DNA of 28,355 nt from Spirochaetales bacterium (lineage in GTDB: Bacteria; Spirochaetota; Spirochaetia; DSM-27196; SLST01), in contig SLST01000583.1 of assembly GCA_007130265.1 (NCBI GenBank), forward strand, positions 1-28,355, given 5' to 3'. The notes below the pieces were generated by a model. That model was not told the DNA's origin. It saw only the letters and a list, made by a program, of their open reading frames with translations, and ran no database searches. Made by a program: the position numbers and the translations under genes. How positions within the stretch are numbered: the first letter of the stretch is position 1; every line of letters begins with the position of its first letter. Of the stretch, positions 21,101-27,416 are shown piece after piece.

Positions 21101-22049
21101 GCCGGACCTGGCGGTCTCCCGGCACAGGCGGGAGATCGATCACGAGGCCTTCCCTGGCCATATAGATCTCCATGCTCGTCTTGCCTGCGATCTTCCCGCG
21201 ATAGGCGGCGAGCATGGCGTCGAGCTGGTCGTCGGTGCGAAGCGGATCGTGATGGAAGAAGTAGAGGTTCTTCACCTTCGCCCGGTGCGCCTCCTTGATC
21301 GCCCATTCGTACGTGCTGTGCCCCCATCCGGTGAACTTCTCGTCGTATTCCGCCTGGGTATACTGCGCGTCGTGAATCACCGCGTCGGCCCCGGCATAGA
21401 AGGCGCGGATGCGGGCGTTTTCCTGCGCGGCGACCTCTTCACCTTCGCTCGCCGCGGCCTCGTCATACCCATCGGCGTCCGGATCGGTTGGAAAGACGTT
21501 GCGGAACGGCTCGTGGTCGTAGAGGGTGACGAGCGAACGACCGCCGTAGTCGAACCGGTACCCAAGCGTGCTGACCGGGTGGTTCAGGAACTTGGTCGTG
21601 ATCTTCATCCCGTCGTCGAGCTCCATCACCTCCTCCTTGAGACTGTGATAGCTGATCTGGGCTGAGAGCTCGCTCTGCCTGACGGGGAAGTACTGGTAAC
21701 TCAGCTGAATCCCGATGATCTCTTCCACGCTGCGCTCTTCGTAGTTCACCGGGCTGTAGAGGTCGAGGCGGGTGCCGGGGATGAAGATCGGCACGAAAAA
21801 GGGAAATCCGATGATGTGATCCCAATGCGTGTGGCTCAGAAACAGCTTCGCCGTCACCGGTCCCTTCGGCAGATCCTCACGAACGATCTTGTCGCCGAGC
21901 GGCTTGATCCCGCTACCGGCTCCCACGATGATGAGTTTCTCGTCGTCACCGTAGCGCAGCTCGAGACACGTAGTATTGCCGCCGTACCCAACGGTCGTCG
22001 GTCCCGGAACCGGTATCGATCCTCGCACGCCCCAGAGTCGTAGCTTCAC
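21090..22049 (-). CDS. Metallo-beta-lactamase-fold hydrolase
   Basis: 319-residue zinc-type hydrolase. The N-terminus MKLRLWGVRGSIPVPGP and YGGNTTCLELR are typical of a widespread family related to phosphodiesterase-type MBL proteins. The metal motif LSHTHWDHIIGFPFF gives H73, H75, D77 and H78; later ligands are in FLNHPVSTLGYRF, DAQYTQ and WGHSTYEWA, and the tail has FFHHDPLRTD. The usual DAGTGI loop reads VGAGSGI here, so the conserved aspartate is replaced. The start is GTG at 22049 with GGGGAGG 5 bases upstream; the longer upstream frame is noise. It follows the HAD phosphatase gene on the same strand after a 74-base spacer. A cyclic-nucleotide or phosphodiester substrate is possible but not shown. 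Confidence 0.88.
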   Translation of the reverse strand: MKLRLWGVRGSIPVPGPTTVGYGGNTTCLELRYGDDEKLIIVGAGSGIKPLGDKIVREDLPKGPVTAKLFLSHTHWDHIIGFPFFVPIFIPGTRLDLYSPVNYEERSVEEIIGIQLSYQYFPVRQSELSAQISYHSLKEEVMELDDGMKITTKFLNHPVSTLGYRFDYGGRSLVTLYDHEPFRNVFPTDPDADGYDEAAASEGEEVAAQENARIRAFYAGADAVIHDAQYTQAEYDEKFTGWGHSTYEWAIKEAHRAKVKNLYFFHHDPLRTDDQLDAMLAAYRGKIAGKTSMEIYMAREGLVIDLPPVPGDRQVRLSG

Positions 22050-22065
22050 GCGGCCTCCCCGGACA

Positions 22066-22071
22066 AGTATA
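22066..22071 (-). promoter_or_regulatory. Possible -10 box before the MBL-fold gene
   Basis: TATACT on the minus strand, 16 bases before the GTG start, with the ribosome site between. No convincing -35 lies 16-18 bases upstream, so it may be a weak internal promoter. Confidence 0.35.
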
Positions 22072-22090
22072 GCCCCAGATGTCCGCGGCG

Positions 22091-22123
22091 GCGAGACGGC
22101 CGGCGCGGGGGCGAGACGACCGG
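22091..22123. repeat. Direct repeat of 13 bp, two copies 20 bp apart
   Basis: GCGAGACGGCCGG (22091-22103) and GCGAGACGACCGG (22111-22123) differ at one base and lie immediately after the HAD phosphatase stop codon (22126-22124) in the spacer before the MBL-fold gene. Two turns of helix separate them. The function is unknown. Confidence 0.7.
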
Positions 22124-22840
22124 TCAGCCGTCCTGTTCGCGGCCCCGAACGAGCCCGGCAAGCCGCTCGACATCGAGCTCGAGGAGCGACTCCACCACGA
22201 CCGTCGCGTGGGAGAGATCCTGCGACCGGTAGCGCGGATTCCGGAGACCCACGCACACCATCCCGGCCGCTCGTGCGGCGGACACTCCCGGCACCGAGTC
22301 CTCGATCGCGACACAGGCAGACGGCGGTACCCGGAGTGCATCCGCGGCTCGCAGGTAGATCTCAGGGTCAGGTTTCGCACGGGTTACCTGATCGCCGCCG
22401 ATTCGGTTCGCGATGAGCTCGCGTATCCGCAACCGATCGAGCACGCGGTCGACCGAGGCGGCGGGAGTCGACGAGGCAACCGCAACCGGAACCCGGCGAC
22501 GGTGCAGATCCTCGATCAGGGCGAGTACGCCCGGAACCGGCGGGGGCCGCTCGCCGGCATCAACGGCCTCCCGGTGGAGCGCGGCGGCGCGCGCAAGCAA
22601 CTCGTCGACGGAGGCCGGCAGAGCGAACCGCTCGCGCAGCTCGGCCCACATCTCCGGCGCACGCTGACCGACGCACCGTTCGAACTCCACCTCCTCGACG
22701 TCGACCCCGAGCTCGCGACAGACGAGCGCGTCGATGCGGATGTAGAGCGGCTCCGTGTCGACGATCACACCGTCCATGTCCAGAACCAGCGCCCAGGTCG
22801 TCGTTCCGACGCGGTCATCGCTCGCTTCGCTCTTCGCCAT
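22124..22840 (-). CDS. HAD-superfamily phosphatase (beta-phosphoglucomutase-like)
   Basis: 238-residue subfamily IA HAD enzyme. Motif I is LVLDMDGVIVDTE (nucleophile D21, acid/base D23), motif II is in AVASSTPAAS, motif III is the lysine of AKPDPEIYLRAA, and motif IV is AIEDSVPGVSAARAAGM. A helical cap lies between about residues 30 and 105. The pattern fits beta-phosphoglucomutase-like or sugar-phosphate phosphatases; the R-loop needed to call a mutase cannot be confirmed. The start ATG at 22840 lies 6 bases after the -10 of a promoter with a perfect -35, so a leaderless message is predicted. It is divergent from a second HAD gene. The MBL-fold gene follows. Confidence 0.9.
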   Translation of the reverse strand: MAKSEASDDRVGTTTWALVLDMDGVIVDTEPLYIRIDALVCRELGVDVEEVEFERCVGQRAPEMWAELRERFALPASVDELLARAAALHREAVDAGERPPPVPGVLALIEDLHRRRVPVAVASSTPAASVDRVLDRLRIRELIANRIGGDQVTRAKPDPEIYLRAADALRVPPSACVAIEDSVPGVSAARAAGMVCVGLRNPRYRSQDLSHATVVVESLLELDVERLAGLVRGREQDG

Positions 22841-22846
22841 GCGCGG

Positions 22847-22875
22847 ATAGAACCGGAATCGCCGGGAGCTGTCAA
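22847..22875 (-). promoter_or_regulatory. Promoter of the beta-PGM-like HAD gene, leaderless type
   Basis: On the minus strand a perfect TTGACA (22875-22870), a 17-base spacer, TTCTAT (22852-22847, weak), then CCGCGC and the ATG. No ribosome site is present. Confidence 0.65.
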
Positions 22876-22888
22876 GGCCGTTTCGCGC

Positions 22889-22894
22889 TATACT
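22889..22894 (+). promoter_or_regulatory. -10 box of the HAD-IB gene, leaderless type
   Basis: TATACT (5 of 6) is followed by six pyrimidines (CTTTCC) and the ATG at 22901. That spacer cannot act as a Shine-Dalgarno site. The -35 is poor. The element lies back to back with the divergent HAD promoter. Confidence 0.6.
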
Positions 22895-22900
22895 CTTTCC

Positions 22901-23644
22901 ATGCGAACCGCCGCGTTCTTCGACATAGACGGGACCCTCTACCGTGAGTCACTGATGATCGAGCATTTCAAGAAGCTGCTCAAGTACGAGGTGCTCGACG
23001 AAGCACTGTGGCACACGGAGATCAAGGAGAGCTACGAGAACTGGCAGAAGCGCCGCGGCAACTACGACGATTACATGCTCGGGCTCGCCGAGGTCTACGT
23101 GCGTTCGATGAGGGGTCTCCAGAAGGCGAAGATGGAGTTCATCACGAACCAGGTCGTCGATCTCAAGGGCGACAACGTCTACATGTACACGCGCAACCGC
23201 ATCGAGGGGCACAAGGCGGCCGGGCACGCGGTCATCTTCATCTCCGGAAGCCCGGACTATCTCGTGCGCAAGATGGCCGAGCGCTACGGGATCACCGACT
23301 GCATCGGCACGCGCTACCTGCTCGACAAGAACGACCGATACACGGGAGAGATCGAGCAGATGTGGGACTCTGACAGCAAGCGTGATGCGATCGCCGGATT
23401 CGTGCGCGCCTATGATATTGACCTCGCGGCGAGCTGTGCCTACGGCGACACGATGGGCGACCGATCGATGTTCGAGCTCGTCGGAAACCCGGTGGCGTTC
23501 AACCCGACGCGCGAGCTGCTCACCCACCTGAACAACGATCAGAGCCTGCGGGACAAGGTCAGGATCGCGGTGGAACGGAAGGACGTAGTATACCTGCTGA
23601 AGCCTGGGGTGGAGACGTTCCGCGCCTACGGACCGGAGAGCTGA
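22901..23644 (+). CDS. HAD-superfamily hydrolase, subfamily IB (SerB-like)
   Basis: 247-residue phosphatase-like enzyme. Motif I is FFDIDGTLY (D8, D10), motif II is VIFISGSPDYLV (serine of SGS), the lysine is in DSDSKRDAI, and motif IV is CAYGDTMGDRSM. The order and the helical cap between about 20 and 110 fit the IB group that includes phosphoserine phosphatase and lysophosphatidate-type enzymes; the substrate is not readable. The start at 22901 is supported by motif position (the nucleophile is normally within the first 10-15 residues) and the -10 box 6 bases upstream. The long open frame upstream of it is antisense shadow of the other HAD gene. It converges with the isomerase gene across a 21-base spacer holding a hairpin. 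Confidence 0.9.
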   Translation: MRTAAFFDIDGTLYRESLMIEHFKKLLKYEVLDEALWHTEIKESYENWQKRRGNYDDYMLGLAEVYVRSMRGLQKAKMEFITNQVVDLKGDNVYMYTRNRIEGHKAAGHAVIFISGSPDYLVRKMAERYGITDCIGTRYLLDKNDRYTGEIEQMWDSDSKRDAIAGFVRAYDIDLAASCAYGDTMGDRSMFELVGNPVAFNPTRELLTHLNNDQSLRDKVRIAVERKDVVYLLKPGVETFRAYGPES

Positions 23645-23650
23645 CTCGGC

Positions 23651-23665
23651 CTGCCCCCAGGGCGG
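23651..23665. terminator. Small hairpin between convergent genes
   Basis: CTGCCC (23651-23656), loop CCA, GGGCGG (23660-23665) forms six pairs including one G-U. It fills the 21-base gap between the two stops. There is no T-run on either side, so termination may be weak or factor-dependent. Confidence 0.35.
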
Positions 23666-24499
23666 TTACAGCCCGACTCCGAGTCGCGCTGCCACCTCCC
23701 GGATGTGGGCGGCCGCCTGGTCGTACTCTTCGTCTCGTTCGAGGTGCTCGGTCATCACCGGCAGATCAGGATCGAGACGGTCGAGCTCACGCAGGAGCAC
23801 CTCGTAGTCGAGACCGCCCTCCCCCGGGATGCACTCGTCGAGGTGCGTGGTCAGTCCGTCGCGCAGGATGATGTCTTTCGCGTGCACCGAGACGATCCGC
23901 GGCCCGAGCCGTGAGACGAAGTCCGCGATCTCCCGGCCGGTGGTGAAGTACTTCCCCGGCGAGTTCACGATATTCACCGGGTCGTAATGAACGCCGAACC
24001 TCGGGTGGTCCACGGCCGCGATCAGCCGCGCGTAGCTTTCGGCTGAATCAGGGTACATCCACGGCATTGGTTCAAGCGTGTACGATGCGGTGCGCGGATC
24101 GGCTTCGTCGAGAATCCGTCGCACCAGTGCCACGATCGCATCAAAGGTCTCGTCGGTCAGATCGCGCGGATCCGGCCCGTCCCACTTCACGCCTCGAGAC
24201 CCAGCGATGTTGACGCAGCACCTCGCACCCACATCGTCTGCCAGCCGCAGCGAAGCGACGATCCTTTCGAACGCCCCGTCCGCCGTCGTCGGGTCAATCG
24301 AGAGAGGATTGCTCCACGCGCCGACCTCCGCGATGACGACGTCGGCTTCGCGTGCGGCGGCGCGGTACTCGGCGCGCTCGGCGCGGTCAGCCTCCACCGC
24401 GAGCGGGCAGTAGGCAGCACGATAGCGTTTCGCCTCGAGTGCGGAAAGCCACGATTCAGGGGTACGCTCTGCAGGGGTAACCGGTCCGCCGAGTCTCAT
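23666..24499 (-). CDS. Sugar-phosphate isomerase/epimerase-type TIM barrel
   Basis: 277-residue protein of the AP-endonuclease-2/xylose-isomerase-like barrel superfamily, which isomerises or epimerises sugars or inositol derivatives with a divalent metal. Metal-ligand segments typical of the family are visible: YTLEPMPWMYPD (Glu), FGVHYDPVN (Asp), IVSVHAKD (His) and MTEHLERDEEYDQ (Glu). The context is strong: it follows the LacI regulator by 18 bases in a sugar ABC uptake operon, so it probably processes the imported sugar. The start ATG at 24499 lacks a ribosome site, but a -10 box ends 7 bases upstream, so a second, leaderless transcript is predicted in addition to read-through. The exact sugar cannot be read. 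Confidence 0.87.
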   Translation of the reverse strand: MRLGGPVTPAERTPESWLSALEAKRYRAAYCPLAVEADRAERAEYRAAAREADVVIAEVGAWSNPLSIDPTTADGAFERIVASLRLADDVGARCCVNIAGSRGVKWDGPDPRDLTDETFDAIVALVRRILDEADPRTASYTLEPMPWMYPDSAESYARLIAAVDHPRFGVHYDPVNIVNSPGKYFTTGREIADFVSRLGPRIVSVHAKDIILRDGLTTHLDECIPGEGGLDYEVLLRELDRLDPDLPVMTEHLERDEEYDQAAAHIREVAARLGVGL

Positions 24500-24506
24500 G
24501 GGAGCC

Positions 24507-24535
24507 AGTATAGCCCATCAGGACGAAGGTGCGAA
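24507..24535 (-). promoter_or_regulatory. Internal promoter of the isomerase gene, leaderless type
   Basis: On the minus strand TTCGCA (24535-24530, 4 of 6), a 17-base spacer across the LacI stop, TATACT (24512-24507, 5 of 6), then GGCTCCC and the ATG. No Shine-Dalgarno site is present. Confidence 0.65.
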
Positions 24536-25585
24536 GCGGCCTCGGGGCGGCCCGGGCGGCCCGGGCGGTCCGCACGTCCCGCGAACCGAGAGGTGATGCG
24601 AAAGCACGAGACGCCCCGGATCCTGCTCGTACGGACGCGAGATGGTGGCGACCGCAAGGCGCGCGGCCTCCGCGCCAAGACTCGCCGCCGGAACGGCGAT
24701 CGTGGTCAGGGGCGGATTCGTGTACCTCGAGAGGTAGTCGTCGTCGAAACCGACGATCGACAGGTCGTCCGGAACCCGTAACCCGCCGTCCTTCGCCGCC
24801 TGCATCGCTCCGTAGGCTACCATGTCGTTGCCGGCGAAGAGAGCCGTCGGCCGCGGACGCCGCTCGAGCAGCGTCTCCGTGCAGCGGTAGCCGCTCTCCT
24901 CGGAGAAGGCGCCGACCGCCTCATAGACGTGGTCCCCGTGGGACTCTGCGCCCGCCTCGCGGATCGCGTCGAGGAACCCGCGCCTGCGCTCGGCGGCGGC
25001 CGGGAAGTCGAGCGGCGCATGGCTTATAAAGGCGATCCTCTCGTGCCCCAGTCCGACGAGATGCTCGACCGCCTCGCGCGCGGCGGCGCGGTTGTCCACG
25101 TCGACCTCACTGACCCGGCCGGCGCGGAAACTTCCGATCACCACGGTGGGAAAGCCGCGCTCGAGCAGTCCCCCGAGTGCCTCATCGTGATGATGCGGGT
25201 TGATCAGGATCACCCCGTCCACGTCGTCCTCCGCGATCAGCCGGGTGTAATCGACACCCCGCATGCCGACCTGCTGCAGGACGAGCTGATACCGGTGCTT
25301 GTTGAGGACCCGACTGATGCCTTCGATGAGAGGCAGGACGAACGAGTCGGCGAAGGGCGAGCGAGGGTGGCAGATGAACACGCCGACGGCGTGATGGCGC
25401 GTCATCGAGAGGCTTCGCGCCTGTTCGTTCGGAACATATCCGAGCTCGCGCGCGGCGCGCAGCACGCGCGCGCGAGTCTCCTCTGAGATGACGACTCCCG
25501 CTGTGTTGTTGAGGACGAACGAGACCGTAGTGCGGGAGACCCCGGCGCGCTCTGCTACGTCCCTGGCGGATACCCCTCTTTTCAT
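24518..25585 (-). CDS. LacI-family transcriptional regulator
   Basis: 355-residue repressor-type regulator. The N-terminal LacI helix-turn-helix is clear (SARDVAERAGVSRTTVSFVLNN, residues about 6-27), followed by the hinge (EQARSLSMTRHHAVGVF) and a periplasmic-binding-protein-like sugar domain (DDVDGVILINPH, GHERIAFISHAP, ALFAGNDMVAYGAMQAA, LSIVGFDDDYLSRYTNPPLT). It most likely senses the sugar imported by the adjacent ABC system and controls that operon; the operator should lie beyond the right window edge. The C-terminus ends in an odd Gly-Pro-Pro run (GPPGPPGPP) encoded by 9-base repeats, beyond the usual fold end near residue 335. The gene starts 4 bases after the permease stop, so it is co-transcribed and likely autoregulated. 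Confidence 0.95.
   Translation of the reverse strand: MKRGVSARDVAERAGVSRTTVSFVLNNTAGVVISEETRARVLRAARELGYVPNEQARSLSMTRHHAVGVFICHPRSPFADSFVLPLIEGISRVLNKHRYQLVLQQVGMRGVDYTRLIAEDDVDGVILINPHHHDEALGGLLERGFPTVVIGSFRAGRVSEVDVDNRAAAREAVEHLVGLGHERIAFISHAPLDFPAAAERRRGFLDAIREAGAESHGDHVYEAVGAFSEESGYRCTETLLERRPRPTALFAGNDMVAYGAMQAAKDGGLRVPDDLSIVGFDDDYLSRYTNPPLTTIAVPAASLGAEAARLAVATISRPYEQDPGRLVLSHHLSVRGTCGPPGPPGPPRGRFAPSS
24544..24570. repeat. Three 9-bp GC-only-like tandem repeats in the LacI 3' end
   Basis: GGGGCGGCC, CGGGCGGCC and CGGGCGGTC follow one another in frame and encode the Gly-Pro-Pro tail of the LacI protein on the minus strand. Multiples of 9 keep the frame, so copy number could vary without disruption. 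Confidence 0.8.
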
Positions 25586-25589
25586 GGCG

Positions 25590-26423
25590 CTACTTGGACG
25601 AGAACCCGACGAACCCCTTCACGTAGTACTTCTGAAGCAGTATGAAAACCAGCAGCGGAACGAGCGTCGTCAAGACCGCGGCGGAGGTCAGGATGCCCCA
25701 GTCGACATGGTACTGTCCCCTCAGCAGTGGAATCCGTTGCGTGGCGACCAGACGATCGGGATGGTACACCGTAATGAGGGCCAGGAAGAAGTCGTTCCAG
25801 ACCCAGGTGAACTGCAGCGCAAAAACGGAGGCGAGACCGGGCCAGCTCATCGGGAGCACGACGCGGAAGAATGTCGCGAGTGTTCCCGCGCCGTCGATTC
25901 GTGCCGACTCCTCGATCTCCATCGGAAGGGTGGAGAAGTAGCCGCGAAGGAAGAGTACGATCCACGGCATGCCCCAGGCGCAGTGCGCCACGATCAGCCC
26001 CCAATAGGTGTTGATGAGACCAAGCCCATTCAGTATCTGGAAGAGCGGCACCGCGACCATGTGCTGTGGAATCGCGAGCAGAAGGACGATCGTGATGAAC
26101 ATCGTGGTGCGGAGCGGAAACCGGAACCGAAGGAACCCGTACGCCGCCATCGAACCGAGCAGCATGGGCACGATCGTAGCCGGGACCGTCACGATGAACG
26201 AGTTCGCCACACCCTGACCGATCGGCATCGTGTCGTGAGCCCATGCCCCTGCGTAGTTGCGTAGTGACATGTTCCGGATGTCAACGTTCCACCAACCGCG
26301 GACGACCTCCGCGAACGGACTCACGGACGTCACGATCACCCCAAGAAACGGAATGAGCCAGACGACGGCGAATGCGTAGGCGAGTACGTACTGCATCGCC
26401 CGCCCGGGCGTAACGCGCTTCAT
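25590..26423 (-). CDS. Carbohydrate ABC transporter permease (MalG type)
   Basis: 277-residue inner-membrane permease of the CUT1 sugar family. Six hydrophobic helices are visible, beginning with AMQYVLAYAFAVVWLIPFLGVI. The cytoplasmic EAA loop that docks the ATPase is EESARIDGAGTLATFFRVVLP. The C-terminus QKYYVKGFVGFSSK is a usual MalG-like ending. The start ATG at 26423 overlaps the stop of the first permease as ATGA, with AAGGGGGA upstream. It forms a heterodimer with that permease. The ATPase (MsmK/MalK type) is not in this window and is probably encoded elsewhere, as is common when one ATPase serves several sugar systems. Confidence 0.95.
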   Translation of the reverse strand: MKRVTPGRAMQYVLAYAFAVVWLIPFLGVIVTSVSPFAEVVRGWWNVDIRNMSLRNYAGAWAHDTMPIGQGVANSFIVTVPATIVPMLLGSMAAYGFLRFRFPLRTTMFITIVLLLAIPQHMVAVPLFQILNGLGLINTYWGLIVAHCAWGMPWIVLFLRGYFSTLPMEIEESARIDGAGTLATFFRVVLPMSWPGLASVFALQFTWVWNDFFLALITVYHPDRLVATQRIPLLRGQYHVDWGILTSAAVLTTLVPLLVFILLQKYYVKGFVGFSSK

Positions 26424-27322
26424 GTGCCATCCCCCTTTCTCTGACGCTTGAGCAGCCACAGTCCCACCACGAGCGTGAACATGCTCAGGATCGTCGCTAC
26501 CGTAGCCGCGAGATTGTGGTCGAGCCGTCTGAATGCGTACCGGTACATCTGGAGCGACAGAACCATTGAGGAGCCGCCCGGGCCACCTTCGGTCGCGGCG
26601 TAGACGATGTCGAAGATCTTGATCTCCCAGAGCAGCGTCATCGCGACAACGACCGATGTCACGGGGGCGAGCATCGGGATGGTGATCCTGAAGAACTTGG
26701 TCAACACGCTCGCTCCGTCCACGTCCGCCGCCTCGTAGAGCTCCTTGGGAATCGTCGAGAGACCCGAGGCGTGCATCGTCAGGCTGAAACCGGTCCACAG
26801 CAGGATCGAGCCGAGGATCAGCGAGGCGAGTGACGTCTGCGGGTAGGCGGTCCAGGTCCTCGTGACGAGGCCCTCGGAACCGAGCGACCGCAGGAGATGC
26901 GGCACGATTCCCGAGCTCGAATCAAAGAGAAACCTGATGATCACCCCGCCGACGATCATCGGCACGACCATGCCGATGAAGATAATCGCCTTGATGATCG
27001 GGCCGCCAATGATGTTGTGCAGCAGGTTGGCAAGGATGATGCCGAGCAGGAGCGTGATCGGGAGGTGGACGATGATCCACAGGCCGTTGTGGATGAGCGA
27101 CCCCCAGGGCGGGCTGCGCGTCGGAAACCGGTCCACGTTGATCGTATCCTCGTGCGTCAGCACGGTAATGAAGTTGCGCAGCCCCACGAAGCTGCCGTCC
27201 GCATCGAGGAAGCTCAATACGAGCGTCGCCACGGCCGGGTAGATGATGAACACGCCCATGATCGTGACTGCCGGAAACACGAACACGGCCGCCGAACCGA
27301 GCTCTGCCTGACGCTTGGTCAT
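26420..27322 (-). CDS. Carbohydrate ABC transporter permease (MalF type)
   Basis: 300-residue inner-membrane permease of the CUT1 family. It begins MTKRQAELGSAAVFVFPAVT and has about six helices; the EAA loop is YEAADVDGASVLTKFFRITIP near residue 200. The start ATG at 27322 has GGAGG 7 bases upstream; the longer upstream frame runs through the intergenic hairpin and is rejected. It is separated from the solute-binding protein gene by a strong hairpin and overlaps the second permease by 4 bases. Compared with typical family members it carries an extra periplasmic segment near residues 50-80 (LTHEDTINVDRFPTRSPPWG). Confidence 0.95.
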   Translation of the reverse strand: MTKRQAELGSAAVFVFPAVTIMGVFIIYPAVATLVLSFLDADGSFVGLRNFITVLTHEDTINVDRFPTRSPPWGSLIHNGLWIIVHLPITLLLGIILANLLHNIIGGPIIKAIIFIGMVVPMIVGGVIIRFLFDSSSGIVPHLLRSLGSEGLVTRTWTAYPQTSLASLILGSILLWTGFSLTMHASGLSTIPKELYEAADVDGASVLTKFFRITIPMLAPVTSVVVAMTLLWEIKIFDIVYAATEGGPGGSSMVLSLQMYRYAFRRLDHNLAATVATILSMFTLVVGLWLLKRQRKGDGT

Positions 27323-27341
27323 GGATACCTCCAGGTCGACA

Positions 27342-27383
27342 AAGAGGGCCCCGTTCCGTCGTACCGACGGTCCGGGGCCTCTT
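27342..27383 (-). terminator. Long two-tier hairpin between binding-protein and permease genes
   Basis: The outer arms AAGAGGgCCCCG and CGGGGCCTCTT pair with one bulged G; the inner stem is CCGTCG-TAC-CGACGG (27356-27370). On the minus strand the hairpin is followed by TTTGTCG. This position is usual in sugar ABC operons and lets the binding protein be made in excess over the permeases, through partial termination or 3'-end protection. Confidence 0.75.
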
Positions 27384-27416
27384 CTCAATAGTCACCTGAC
27401 GATGACATCCTGATCG

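Noticed and set aside
22079..22900. N-terminal extension of the HAD-IB gene by 274 codons
   Set aside because: This part is antisense to the other HAD gene; motif I belongs near the N-terminus, and a -10 box immediately precedes the ATG at 22901.
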